Shown: positions 9,159 to 17,950, numbered from the stretch's first letter. The stretch: DNA of 64,000 nt from Microbacterium invictum (GCF_014197265.1 NZ_JACIFH010000001.1:3224001-3288000), one strand, 5' to 3'. Program-made: numbers and translations. Notes: generated by a model from the letters alone, not told the origin.

Positions 9159-10091
9159 ATGAATCGGCTGCCCGCCGGTCCCTGGCCGGTCATGCTCACG
9201 CCCTATCGCGATGATCTGGGCCTCGACTTCGACGGGCTCGACGCCTACACCGACTGGCTTATCGAGCTCGGCGCCGCCGGTCTGTTCGCTGTCTCGCTCT
9301 CTAGCGAGATGTACGACCTCAGTCCCGACGAGCAGCTCGCCGTCGCGGCACGTGTCCGTACCCGCGCGGACGGCCGCGCCCCCGTGATCGCCTCGGCCAC
9401 GGCAACCGGCGATTGGCGTGCGCAAGCGGACCGCATCGCCGAGATCGCGGCGACCGGCGTCGATGCCGTTGTACTCATCACTTCGCTCGTCGTGGCTCCG
9501 GATGCCACCGAGAACGCGTGGATCGATACCGTCGAGCGCATCCTCGACGCCGTGCCCGGCGTGGACCTCGGTATCTACGAATGCCCGTTGCCGTTCAAGC
9601 GGCTGCTCCCGGTGCACACGGTGCGCTGGCTCGCGCAGACGGGGCGGTTCACGTTCTATAAGGACACGAGTCACTCGCTCGAGACGATGACGGAGCGCCT
9701 CAATGTGATCGGCGACACCCGGATGCGACTGTACAACGCAGCGATCGGCTCACTCGTGCCGTCGATCCGCGCGGGGGCGGCGGGTCTGTCCGGATATGCG
9801 GCGAACGTGTATCCAGACCTGGTCGCCTGGCTGTGCCACCACGCCGATGACCATGACGCCGATGTGCTGCGCCTGCAGCATCTCCTCACCGTCGCGGAGC
9901 ACTGCATCAATCTGCGATACCCCGCGTCGGCGAAATATCTGCTGGACGCGGCCTCGCGGCTGACTTGGCGCGCGCGCAGCCGGTGGAAGCCCGAGCACAT
10001 CGGTGCCCACGAGGGAGAGCCGCTGCGTCAACTCGCCGAGTTGATGGCCGAGATCGATATGGGCCGGGCACGACTCCACCCCGCCCGCTGA
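9159..10091 (+). CDS. DHDPS/N-acetylneuraminate lyase family enzyme, copy 1
   Basis: 310 residues, a TIM-barrel class I aldolase of the DapA/NanA superfamily. Catalytic residues appear conserved: Schiff-base Lys168 in FYKDTSH and the proton-relay Tyr140 in IYECPLP (equivalent to YNxP). The usual GTTGE loop is replaced by SLSSEMYDLSPDE, so this is neither a true DapA nor the KdgD type seen at 14701. It likely cleaves or dehydrates a 2-keto-3-deoxy sugar acid in the cytoplasm; the exact substrate is unknown. I start at ATG 9159, six bases after AAGGG. The ATG at 9153 overlaps the permease stop but leaves no Shine-Dalgarno spacing. A paralogue follows directly. Confidence 0.87.
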   Translation: MNRLPAGPWPVMLTPYRDDLGLDFDGLDAYTDWLIELGAAGLFAVSLSSEMYDLSPDEQLAVAARVRTRADGRAPVIASATATGDWRAQADRIAEIAATGVDAVVLITSLVVAPDATENAWIDTVERILDAVPGVDLGIYECPLPFKRLLPVHTVRWLAQTGRFTFYKDTSHSLETMTERLNVIGDTRMRLYNAAIGSLVPSIRAGAAGLSGYAANVYPDLVAWLCHHADDHDADVLRLQHLLTVAEHCINLRYPASAKYLLDAASRLTWRARSRWKPEHIGAHEGEPLRQLAELMAEIDMGRARLHPAR

Positions 10092-10129
10092 TTGTGAATA
10101 GGACCACCCGCTGACTGTGAATAGGACGA
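10084..10129 (+). repeat. 23-bp tandem duplication at the junction of the two lyase genes
   Basis: Two 23-base units, 10084-10106 and 10107-10129, differ at two positions; each contains TGTGAATAGGAC. The first holds the stop codon of lyase 1. The second supplies the AGGAC ribosome-binding site of lyase 2. The duplication therefore sits exactly where coupling of the two genes is set. Confidence 0.85.
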
Positions 10130-10134
10130 CCATT

Positions 10135-11043
10135 GTGAACGAGATCAACGCGGCGGGCGCCTGGCCCGTCGTTCTGACACCCTTCACCGATGCCGACGAA
10201 GTCGATCTCGTGACGCTCGACCAGTACGTCGACTGGCTCATCGACCGGGGGGCCGGCGGGCTGTTCGCGGTCGCGCTCTCGGGGGAGATGTACGAGCTGA
10301 CGGCCGACGAGCGCATCGCGGTCGCGGCACGCGTGGCGGCGCGATGCGCCGGCCGGGTCCCCGTGGCCGCAGCGGTGGTCGGGGACGGTACGTCGACGTC
10401 GATGTCGGCGGAGGCTCGTGCGCTCGCCGCGGCGGGCGTCGACATCGTGGTGCTGATCGCGTCGATGGTCCTGTCCGGGGGTGACGACGAACGAGTGTTC
10501 CTCGACGTCGCAGACGAAGTGGCGGCAGCCGTGCCCGACATCGCCCTCGGGGTCTACGAGTGCCCGCTGCCGTACCATCGGCTGCTCGCGGAGGAGACGG
10601 TGGCGGCGCTGGCGGGTACGGGGCGCTTCGTGTTCTTCAAAGAGACCAGTCACGATGTCGCGCGAATGTCGCGTCGTGTCGCCGATGCCGCCGGCACTCC
10701 GCTGCGCGTGTTCAACGCGGGCATCGAAAACTACGCCGAGTCGGTGCAGCACGGCGTCGCGGGACTTTCCGGCTGGATCGTGAACGTCGCCCCTGACCTG
10801 GTCGACCGGCTCGGCAGGCTTGCCGCTTCCGAGGGACTGACAGAGCGCGTCCTGGCCCTGCAGCAGGTGCTCCGCACCGTCGAAGAGCGAATGGGCCCCA
10901 CCTATCCGTCGTCGGCGAAGGCCATCGTGCAGCGGCGCGCCGGAATCGGCTGGGCAGTGCGATCGCGATGGCGTCCCGCGAACGTGGACGATGGCCTCGT
11001 CGAAGAGCTGGCCGCGGCGCTCGATGCGGAACGCGCCTCATGA
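10135..11043 (+). CDS. DHDPS/N-acetylneuraminate lyase family enzyme, copy 2
   Basis: 302 residues from GTG 10135, which follows AGGACG by six bases; an in-frame GTG at 10117 adds six residues without a good site. It is clearly a paralogue of the preceding gene: VALSGEMYELTADE, Tyr141 in VYECPLPYHRLL, and Schiff-base Lys169 in FFKETSH. Both copies keep the class I aldolase lysine and tyrosine, so both are probably active, perhaps as a hetero-oligomer or on epimeric substrates (inference). Its stop overlaps the next gene by ATGA. The function is limited to 2-keto-acid lyase or dehydratase chemistry; the substrate is unknown. Confidence 0.86.
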   Translation: MNEINAAGAWPVVLTPFTDADEVDLVTLDQYVDWLIDRGAGGLFAVALSGEMYELTADERIAVAARVAARCAGRVPVAAAVVGDGTSTSMSAEARALAAAGVDIVVLIASMVLSGGDDERVFLDVADEVAAAVPDIALGVYECPLPYHRLLAEETVAALAGTGRFVFFKETSHDVARMSRRVADAAGTPLRVFNAGIENYAESVQHGVAGLSGWIVNVAPDLVDRLGRLAASEGLTERVLALQQVLRTVEERMGPTYPSSAKAIVQRRAGIGWAVRSRWRPANVDDGLVEELAAALDAERAS

Positions 11044-11996
11044 GATACACCACGCTCGGCGCGAGCCGGCTGGAGGTCTCCCGAGTGTGCCTGGGGACGA
11101 TGAACTTTGGGCGCCACGCCGACGCTGCGGTCGCACATGCCGTCCTCGACGAGGCCCACGCGCTGGGGATCAACTACATCGACACCGCCAACCGCTACGG
11201 CACCGCTGAGCGTCCGCACGCGTCGGAGGAGATCCTCGGCGAGTGGTTCGCACAGGGCGGCGAGCGGCGTGAGCGCACCGTGCTGGCGACGAAGGTTTTC
11301 GAGAAGACGGCGGACTGGCCCAATAACGAAGGCTTGTCCGCGCTAAACATCCGACGGGCGTGCGACGCTTCGCTGCGACGGCTGCGCACCGACCGCATCG
11401 ACGTCTATCAGATGCACCATGTCGACCGGCAGGCGCCATGGGATGAGATCTGGGAAGCGTTCGAGACCCTGCGTGCGCAGGGCAAGATCCTCTACGCCGG
11501 ATCATCCAACTTCGCCGGCTGGCACCTCGCGTCAGCACAGGCCGCCGGCGAATCGCGCCGATGGAAGCTGATCTCAGAGCAGTCCGTGTACAGCCTTGCA
11601 GTGCGCGATGTCGAACGCGAAGTCCTCCCCGCGGCGCGTCATCTCGGCATCGGGCTTGTGCCGTGGAGCCCGCTCGCCGGCGGGCTGCTCGCCGACGTCG
11701 CGCCTGGCGGTCGCCGCGGGGATGACACCTTCCTCACGCGGTTGGCCGCACATGCGGACCAGCTGGAGCGCACCCGTGAACTCGCAGACGAGGTCGGCGT
11801 GAGCCTGGCCGTCCTCGCAATCGCTTGGGTCGGGTCGCGGCCGGGGGTGACGGCGCCGATCATCGGGCCGCGCACCGTCGCCCAGCTCCGCGAGCTGGCG
11901 GAGGCTGCGGATGTGAGCATTCCATTGGAGATCGCCGACCGGCTCGACCAGATCTGGCCGGGCCCTGGGCAGGCTCCGGAGGCCTACGCCTGGTGA
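11040..11996 (+). CDS. aldo/keto reductase
   Basis: 318 residues, an NADPH-dependent oxidoreductase of the AKR barrel, closest in look to the YajO/YghZ-type group. The catalytic tetrad is visible: Asp48 and Tyr53 in YIDTANRYG, Lys85 in LATKVF, and the active-site histidine in YQMHHVD (126/127). The C-terminal cofactor region reads APIIGPRTVAQLRELAEA. As last gene of the importer/lyase operon, coupled by ATGA, it probably reduces the aldehyde released by the lyases or oxidises the incoming sugar. Confidence 0.9.
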   Translation: MRYTTLGASRLEVSRVCLGTMNFGRHADAAVAHAVLDEAHALGINYIDTANRYGTAERPHASEEILGEWFAQGGERRERTVLATKVFEKTADWPNNEGLSALNIRRACDASLRRLRTDRIDVYQMHHVDRQAPWDEIWEAFETLRAQGKILYAGSSNFAGWHLASAQAAGESRRWKLISEQSVYSLAVRDVEREVLPAARHLGIGLVPWSPLAGGLLADVAPGGRRGDDTFLTRLAAHADQLERTRELADEVGVSLAVLAIAWVGSRPGVTAPIIGPRTVAQLRELAEAADVSIPLEIADRLDQIWPGPGQAPEAYAW

Positions 11997-12044
11997 CATC
12001 CGCGAGTGTCGGCAGGGGATTGCCGATGGGCTCGGGTCGCCGGG

Positions 12045-12130
12045 CGACGTAACTCCTTCGAATCGGCGTTTTGCCGCGAGCTGCGGGCGGATTCTGCCCG
12101 GTTTGACTGCAGATCGAAGGAGTTACGTCG
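12045..12130. repeat. 17-bp perfect inverted repeat between convergent genes
   Basis: CGACGTAACTCCTTCGA (12045-12061) recurs inverted at 12114-12130, with 52 bases between that contain a further GC-rich fold. It fills the gap between the convergent aldo/keto reductase and aldehyde dehydrogenase genes. It could be a bidirectional terminator without a T-run or a copy of a palindromic extragenic repeat; copies elsewhere in the genome would decide. Confidence 0.75.
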
Positions 12131-12142
12131 AGGACATCCGTG

Positions 12143-13585
12143 TCAGGGCACCACGAGCACGCCGTTGCGGTGGTGCGGGAACCGCGCGAGGGCCTCGTCG
12201 CGCAGCGGCGCGGGCAGCAACGCGGTGGGCGCGTCCTGGTAGGCGATCGGCCGCAGAAACCGGCGGATCGCCGTGGCCCCCACTGACGTGTGCAGTGACG
12301 TGGTCGCGGGCCAAGGTCCGCCGTGCTGCTGCGACCACGTCACCGCCACCCCGGTCGGCCAGCCGGCGAACAGCACGCGGCCGGCGCGGGCCTGCAGCAG
12401 TTCGAGGGTCTCGGTCACGTCGTCTTCAGCCTCGGAGTGCAGCGTCGCAGTCAGCGACCCCGGCACGGAGGACAGCGCGAGATGCAGGTCGTCGGCGGTG
12501 TCGTAGCGCACCAGCAGCGTCACCGGGCCGAACACCTCCTCGAGCAGTGCGTCGGCGCGGTCGGCGACGGCGGCGGCGTCCGTCGCCAGCACGATCGGCC
12601 GCGCGCCGTCGGGTGTCGCAGCACCGTGGGCGACGACCTCGACGGCGGCGTCGGACACCAGGGCGTCGATGCCCGAGGGGAAGGATGCCGTGATGCGATC
12701 GGTCAGCAGCGGTCCGCCCGCGGCATCCACCACCGCAGCGGCGACCGCCTGTTCGAAGTCGGCCCCACGCGGCACGAACACCACGCCGGGCTTGGTGCAG
12801 AACTGACCGACGCCGAGGGTGAACGAGCCCACCAGGCCCGCCGCGAGCTGCGCGCCGCGCGCCGCCGCGGCGGCCGGGGTGACGACCACCGGGTTGACGC
12901 TGCCGAGCTCGCCGTAGAACGGGATCGGGTCGGGGCGCGAGGACGCGAGGTCGAACAGCGCCCGCCCGCCCGACAGCGATCCGGTGAACCCGGCGGCCCG
13001 GATCGCGGGGTGCTGCACGAGCGCTCTCCCGGCTTCGCGGCCCTCGACGAGAGCGAGGGATCCGTCCGGAGCGCCGGCGGCAGTGAGCGCCGCAGTGGCG
13101 ATCTCGGCGGTGCGGCGTGCCAGCTCCGGGTGGCCCGAGTGCGCCTTGACGATGACGGGGTTTCCGGCCGCGAACGCCGAGGCCGTGTCGCCGCCGCACA
13201 CCGAGAAGGCGAAGGGGAAGTTGGAGGCCGAGAACACCGCCACCGGTCCGACACCCACGAGCAGCCGGCGCAGTTCCGGACGCGGTGGTGTGGCAGACGG
13301 GTCGGCATCGTCCACGGTCAGCTCGAGATACGTGCCCTCTTCGACGACCGTGGCGAACAGCCGCAGCTGCCCGGTCGTGCGCCCGACCTCGCCGGTGAGG
13401 CGGCCGGCGCCGAGGCGGGTCTCGCGGTCGGCGATCTCGACCAGCTCGGTGGCGTGTGCGTCGAGCGCATCGGCGAGGGCGCGCAGCCAGCCGGCGCGGG
13501 TCGGGGCATCGGAGGTGCGCCAGGCCGGTGCGGCGGCGGTGGCGGCTGCGGCGAGGCGGTCGAGTTCTGCGGTGCGGGTGGTCAT
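12143..13585 (-). CDS. 2-oxoglutarate semialdehyde (2,5-dioxopentanoate) dehydrogenase
   Basis: 480 residues, aldehyde dehydrogenase superfamily. Catalytic Cys263 lies in GVGQFCTKPG, general base Glu226 in YGELGSVNP, the oxyanion Asn122 in SASNFPF and Lys147 in VIVKAHSGHP. These sequences match the type III KGSADH group (EC 1.2.1.26), which oxidises 2-oxoglutarate semialdehyde to 2-oxoglutarate with NAD(P)+. It is the final step of the hexarate route encoded by the genes upstream on the same strand, so the pathway feeds the TCA cycle. It follows the enolase-superfamily gene by 45 bases, the only non-overlapping junction in this operon. Confidence 0.88.
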   Translation of the reverse strand: MTTRTAELDRLAAAATAAAPAWRTSDAPTRAGWLRALADALDAHATELVEIADRETRLGAGRLTGEVGRTTGQLRLFATVVEEGTYLELTVDDADPSATPPRPELRRLLVGVGPVAVFSASNFPFAFSVCGGDTASAFAAGNPVIVKAHSGHPELARRTAEIATAALTAAGAPDGSLALVEGREAGRALVQHPAIRAAGFTGSLSGGRALFDLASSRPDPIPFYGELGSVNPVVVTPAAAAARGAQLAAGLVGSFTLGVGQFCTKPGVVFVPRGADFEQAVAAAVVDAAGGPLLTDRITASFPSGIDALVSDAAVEVVAHGAATPDGARPIVLATDAAAVADRADALLEEVFGPVTLLVRYDTADDLHLALSSVPGSLTATLHSEAEDDVTETLELLQARAGRVLFAGWPTGVAVTWSQQHGGPWPATTSLHTSVGATAIRRFLRPIAYQDAPTALLPAPLRDEALARFPHHRNGVLVVP

Positions 13586-13630
13586 CGCGGGGCCTTTCGT
13601 CGTGCGGTCAGGAGAAGCTCGTGGTACGGC

Positions 13631-14704
13631 TCAGGCGAAGCGCATCCCGAGACCGAGGTGCGGGTTCTCGGTGAGAATGCCGCCCGCCACGGTTACCGGC
13701 GACGGGTCGCGCAACGCACCCAGCGCCCCGAACCCGGCGTCCTCGACGTCTTCGACGAGGCACTCGGCCTCGAGCGTGAGGGCGAGCTGGCCGGACAGCT
13801 CCGGCAGCAGGTGCGGGTGCAGCGCCGCTCCGTGAATGGATGCCAGGGTCGCGATCTTCTGGAACGGTGTGACCCCGCCGACCCGCACGATGTTGGGCTG
13901 CACGATCTGGGCGGCGCCGGCACGCAGGAAGTCGGCGAATCGGTGAACCGTGTGGACGTTCTCGCCGAGTGCGATGGGCACCCCGCTCGAGGTGGCGAGG
14001 CGCCGGGCGAGCTCGGCGTGCCCAGCGAGGTCGTCGGCACGCAGCGGCTCTTCGATCCAGGCGAGGTCGAATCGGGCGAGGGTGTCGATCGATCGGGTCG
14101 CCCGCTCGAGATCCCACCGCTGGTTCGCGTCGATCATGAGGGCGCGGCCCGGCCCGAGCACCTCGCGGGCCGCTGCGACTCGCTCGACATCCTCATCGAG
14201 CGACGGCTTGCCCACCTTGATCTTGACGGCGTCGAAACCGGCATCCACCCAGCGCTGCACTTGCGCGGCGAGCTCGTCGAGCGGGTAATGCAGGTTCACC
14301 CCGGAACCGTATGCCCGCACCGACGAGCGCCGTCGTCCGAGTAGATCGGAGATCGAGCCACTTGCCGCCCGCGCCGCGGCATCCCACAGCGCGAGGTCCA
14401 GGCCCGCGAGCGCGATGGTCGTCACGCCGCCGCCGCCGGCCTCGTGCAGATGCTCCCACGCCGGCTGCCACATCTCTTCGGGGTCGGCCGATCGGCCCAC
14501 GGCGAACGAGGTGATGTCGTGCTGCAGCAGCGCGTGCACGGCTTCGGCGCCGATCTGCGGGGTCCACGCGAACCCCCATCCTTCGACGCCGTCGGTGCGC
14601 ACCACGTGGGTCGCGATCACGCCGACGCTCGTCACATCGGCGCCCCACGGCCGCGTCAGCGGCACGCGGATCAGGCGCGTATCGAAGGCGGCGATCTTGG
14701 TCAC
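13631..14704 (-). CDS. enolase-superfamily (MR/MLE) enzyme, likely hexarate dehydratase or galactarolactone cycloisomerase
   Basis: 357 residues. The mandelate racemase subgroup signature is present: Lys161-x-Lys163 in VKIKVGK, metal ligands Asp192 (MIDANQRW), Glu218 (WIEEP) and Glu248 (ALGEN), and His296/298 in ALHPHLLPE. Family members remove the alpha proton of acid sugars. Between uronate dehydrogenase and KdgD the missing step is conversion of the aldarolactone or hexarate to 5-dehydro-4-deoxyglucarate, as Gci does in Agrobacterium; glucarate or galactarate dehydratase activity is the alternative. It starts at GTG 14704, overlapping the kdgD stop as GTGA. Confidence 0.85.
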   Translation of the reverse strand: MTKIAAFDTRLIRVPLTRPWGADVTSVGVIATHVVRTDGVEGWGFAWTPQIGAEAVHALLQHDITSFAVGRSADPEEMWQPAWEHLHEAGGGGVTTIALAGLDLALWDAAARAASGSISDLLGRRRSSVRAYGSGVNLHYPLDELAAQVQRWVDAGFDAVKIKVGKPSLDEDVERVAAAREVLGPGRALMIDANQRWDLERATRSIDTLARFDLAWIEEPLRADDLAGHAELARRLATSSGVPIALGENVHTVHRFADFLRAGAAQIVQPNIVRVGGVTPFQKIATLASIHGAALHPHLLPELSGQLALTLEAECLVEDVEDAGFGALGALRDPSPVTVAGGILTENPHLGLGMRFA

Positions 14705-15600
14705 AGCAGCGCGCGTCCCGCCTCGAGGATCTCGGCCAGCCGGCGCTCCTGGTCGGCGGTCGGGTCGACCAGCGGTGCACGCACACTGCCGACCGGCAGC
14801 CCGCCCAGTCGCAGACCCGCCTTGATGAGCGACACCCCGAACCCGGGCGTCTCATCGCGCAGCGCCACCAGCGGTGTGTAGAAGGCATCGAGGATCTCGA
14901 GTCGTCGAGCCTCGTCGCCGTCGATGTACGCGCGGTAGTACGCGTTCGCGACCTCGGGGATCATCGCGAAGGCGGCCGAGGAGTACAGCGGAATCCCGAT
15001 GCCCCGGTACGCCGCCTGGGTCAGCTCGGCGGTGAGCAGTCCGTTGAACAGTGAGAAGTCGTCGCGGCCGGCAGCGGCGATCGCGCGGACGATCAGCTGC
15101 GCGGCGCCGATGTCGCCGGTGCCGTCCTTGAACCCGACGACCTTCGGGTTCTCAGCAAGGCGCCGCATCGAGCCGGGCGTGAACTGCGCGTTCGCCCGGT
15201 GATAGACGATGACGGGCAGAGTGGATGCCGCGGCCACGGTCTCGATGTACGTGACCAGGCCCTCCTGTGTGCCGCCGACGAGGTACGGCGGCAGCACCAG
15301 CAGTGCGCCCGCGCCGGCGTCGGCCGCCGATTGCGCGACCTGGCGGGCATGGCCGAGCGGGCCGCCCGCCCCGGCGACGACGGGCACCGCGCCGCTGACC
15401 GTGGTGACGGCTGTGCGGACGACGGTGCCGACCTCATCGGCGCTGAGCGCGTGGAACTCTCCGGTGCCGCAGGCGGGGAAGATGCCGCCGGGGGAATGTT
15501 CCAGCCGCGAGGAGATATGAGTGGACAGCAGGTCGGTGTCGACGCGGTCCTGCGCGTCGAACGGAGTCACTGGGAAGAACAGGATGCCGTTGAAGTTCAT
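14701..15600 (-). CDS. kdgD: 5-dehydro-4-deoxyglucarate dehydratase
   Basis: 299 residues, DHDPS-fold lyase (EC 4.2.1.41) that decarboxylates and dehydrates 5-dehydro-4-deoxy-D-glucarate to 2-oxoglutarate semialdehyde. The N-terminus GILFFPVTPFD, the loop FPACGTGEFHALS, Tyr133 in VIVYHRANA and Schiff-base Lys158 in VVGFKDGTGD match the KdgD subgroup rather than DapA. The ATG at 15600 overlaps the uronate dehydrogenase stop (ATGA). It sits between its expected upstream (Udh, MR/MLE) and downstream (KGSADH) partners. Confidence 0.88.
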   Translation of the reverse strand: MNFNGILFFPVTPFDAQDRVDTDLLSTHISSRLEHSPGGIFPACGTGEFHALSADEVGTVVRTAVTTVSGAVPVVAGAGGPLGHARQVAQSAADAGAGALLVLPPYLVGGTQEGLVTYIETVAAASTLPVIVYHRANAQFTPGSMRRLAENPKVVGFKDGTGDIGAAQLIVRAIAAAGRDDFSLFNGLLTAELTQAAYRGIGIPLYSSAAFAMIPEVANAYYRAYIDGDEARRLEILDAFYTPLVALRDETPGFGVSLIKAGLRLGGLPVGSVRAPLVDPTADQERRLAEILEAGRALL

Positions 15601-16589
15601 GCGTTCGCGTGCTTTCTGTCGGAAGGGGTGGATGCCGGGGTTGCGGCATCGCGGACGGCGGACAGGATCGCTTCGGTGACCGAACCGGCACTGGCGCCCG
15701 CGATTTCCTCCCGCCAATTGTGGGTCGGAGTCCAGCCCAGCAGGCGGCGGGCCTTCGCGTTCGAGAACGCCGACGTCGTGCCGGTGAGGACGGCCGCGAC
15801 CTCGTCGGTTCCGGGGAAGAACCGGGGAACCAGTTCGTCGAGCGGCTCGCGCGCGAGCGCGTCGTCGGCGGCGACGAAGAACGTCTCGGCATTCGGGATC
15901 TCGGGGAGTGCTTCGAGCAGCCGATCGCAGAATCGTGCGACGTCGCGGGCATCGACGTAGTTGAACACCGCGGGTGCCGAGAGGGCCGGATCATCGAGTC
16001 GCTCGCGCACCGTGTGCCCCTGCTGGGTGGGTGCGCCGGCCCACTCTTCGGGGGCGACCACGTAGCAGGGGCGGAACGCCGCGAAGCGCACCACGTCGCC
16101 GGTCTGCCGCGCGTACATCCGCAGCGTCTGCTCGATCAGGAGCTTCGAGCGGGCATATGCGTTCCATGGCATGGGTTCGGTCTGCTCGTCGAGCGGAAAC
16201 CGGTCGGGCACCCATCCGGTGGGTGCGCCGTAACCCAGGACCGTGGGGCTCGATGCCGCGACGATCTTCGGGATGCCGGCCGCCACGCCGCCGCCGAGCA
16301 CTGAGATCGCGAGCGACGCGTTCGTGCGCATGATGACGTCTTCGGGTGCGCTGAACGGCACGGCGATCGCGGCCAGATGGATGAGCGCGTCGGGCCGGGC
16401 GTCGGCGAGGGTGCGCGCCGTGGCATCCACATCGGTCAGGTCGATCGCGACCTGCGAGACGCCCGCCAGTTCCGGGGCGTCGGAGACGGATCGGTCGAGG
16501 CTGATGAGCTCGTGCCCGGCGCCGGCCAGACCTGCGACAAGGCTGCGGCCGAGGCGACCGGCGCCGCCGGTGACGACGATGCGGCTCAT
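15597..16589 (-). CDS. udh: NAD-dependent epimerase/dehydratase family protein, likely uronate dehydrogenase
   Basis: 330 residues, extended SDR fold. The nucleotide motif GGAGRLG starts at residue 8, and the catalytic pair is Tyr145-x-x-x-Lys149 in NAYARSK preceded by SSPTVLGYG. Uronate dehydrogenases (EC 1.1.1.203) oxidise D-glucuronate or D-galacturonate to aldarolactones. At 330 residues it is longer than the roughly 265-residue Agrobacterium and Pseudomonas enzymes, so a related sugar oxidation or epimerisation is possible. The operon partners (MR/MLE, KdgD, KGSADH) support the uronate role. It overlaps the Gfo/Idh gene by ATGA. Confidence 0.72.
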   Translation of the reverse strand: MSRIVVTGGAGRLGRSLVAGLAGAGHELISLDRSVSDAPELAGVSQVAIDLTDVDATARTLADARPDALIHLAAIAVPFSAPEDVIMRTNASLAISVLGGGVAAGIPKIVAASSPTVLGYGAPTGWVPDRFPLDEQTEPMPWNAYARSKLLIEQTLRMYARQTGDVVRFAAFRPCYVVAPEEWAGAPTQQGHTVRERLDDPALSAPAVFNYVDARDVARFCDRLLEALPEIPNAETFFVAADDALAREPLDELVPRFFPGTDEVAAVLTGTTSAFSNAKARRLLGWTPTHNWREEIAGASAGSVTEAILSAVRDAATPASTPSDRKHANA

Positions 16590-17932
16590 ACCCGCTCCCG
16601 GACCGCGGGGGTCAGTAACCGGATGCCGAGATCGGCCACCCGCACCGGCAGGCCGGTCTCGAGCGACCGGTTGCCCGCGATGCCTACTGCGACGGACTGC
16701 ACGCCATCGGTCCAGTCGGCGGGCCGGGCCAGCGGGTCGTCGCCCGGACCGACGAACACGTCGGCCAGCAGCAGGGCATCGCCGCCGCCGTGACCGCCCG
16801 CGCCACCCGTGATCGGGACCTCGACGGGTGCTTCCCAATGCCGCTGCACGAGGAGGCGCTCGCTCTGCGGACGCAGCGCTCCGGCATCCATCGCCTCGGT
16901 CGCGCTCGGATCGAGCACGGGGTGGAGGCCTTCATCCACGAGCACCGCCCCGCGTTCGACCACCTCGAGCTCCGCACGCCCGGCGGTGCCGTTGACGGCG
17001 ACGCGGTAGCCCTCCCAGGGGGCATGCGCGTTGAGCGAGTACGAGAGCGTCGCGCCCGAGGCGTAGTCGACGATGAGCGCGAGGTTGTCTTCGATGGTGA
17101 TTCCCGGGCCGAACACGTCGCGGTCGCGCAGGTAGCCGTCATGCTGCTCGGCCTCGAGGTACAGGGACTTCAGCCGTGGATCGTCGCGCAGGTCGAGTTC
17201 GAACGGGTCGTGCGCGCCCTCGTGGGTGCCGCGGTCGGGGCGCTCGGCGAGGCCGCGGGCGGCGGCGTTCTCGGCGCCGTAGAAGCGCAGCGCGCCGCTG
17301 GCGAACACGCGCTCAGGGGTAGACCGGATCCACCAGTTGACGAGGTCGAAGTGGTGGCTCGATTTGTGCACGAGCAGGCCGCCGGAGTGCTGCTTCTCGC
17401 GGTGCCAGCGGCGGAAGTAGTCGGCGCCGTGCTTGGTGTCGAGCATCCACGAGAAGTCGATGGAGGTGACCTGGCCGATGAGCCCGTCCTGGATCACTTG
17501 CCGCAGCGCACTGTTGCGCGGGGAGTAGCGGTAGTTGAAGGTCAGCACGACCGTGCGGCCGGTGCGGGCGACGGCGTCTTCGATCGCGGCGGCGCTGGCT
17601 GCGTCGATGGTGAGGGGCTTTTCGACGACGACGTCGGCGCCCGCCTCGAGCGAGCGGACGATGAGCTCGGCGTGCAGGTCGTCGCGCGCGCAGATGATGA
17701 CGCGGTCGATGCGCTCGTCGCGGATCATCGCCTCGAGGTCTTCTGGCGCCCACACCGTCGGTGCCGCCAGATCGCGGCCGGTCACCATGTCGGCGTAGAC
17801 CCCGGCGCGCACCGGATTCGGCTCGCAGATCGCCGCGAGCACCGCGCGATCCGCGTACGTGCGAGTGATCGCGTCGACATATATCTGGGCGCGGTGGCCG
17901 GCGCCGACGAGGGCATAGCGGGTGTGGGTCAT
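16586..17932 (-). CDS. Gfo/Idh/MocA-family oxidoreductase
   Basis: 448 residues from ATG 17932, preceded by GGAGA; an in-frame GTG lies one codon upstream. The Rossmann motif is VGAGHRAQIYVDAI and the catalytic lysine is in VVVEKPLTI, followed by the usual LTFNYRYSPRN. The C-terminal region contains HKSSHHFDLVNWWI, where family members place the active-site histidine. It oxidises or reduces a sugar with NAD(P). As first gene of the uronate operon it may act on a glycoside or uronate derivative before Udh. The C-terminal domain is longer than in the other Gfo/Idh proteins of this window (364-399 residues). Confidence 0.88.
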   Translation of the reverse strand: MTHTRYALVGAGHRAQIYVDAITRTYADRAVLAAICEPNPVRAGVYADMVTGRDLAAPTVWAPEDLEAMIRDERIDRVIICARDDLHAELIVRSLEAGADVVVEKPLTIDAASAAAIEDAVARTGRTVVLTFNYRYSPRNSALRQVIQDGLIGQVTSIDFSWMLDTKHGADYFRRWHREKQHSGGLLVHKSSHHFDLVNWWIRSTPERVFASGALRFYGAENAAARGLAERPDRGTHEGAHDPFELDLRDDPRLKSLYLEAEQHDGYLRDRDVFGPGITIEDNLALIVDYASGATLSYSLNAHAPWEGYRVAVNGTAGRAELEVVERGAVLVDEGLHPVLDPSATEAMDAGALRPQSERLLVQRHWEAPVEVPITGGAGGHGGGDALLLADVFVGPGDDPLARPADWTDGVQSVAVGIAGNRSLETGLPVRVADLGIRLLTPAVRERV

Positions 17933-17950
17933 CACTTCTCCGACTACTCA

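Noticed and set aside
12323..14344. 673-codon open frame on the plus strand
   Set aside because: It is antisense to the KGSADH and MR/MLE genes and shows no protein motif.
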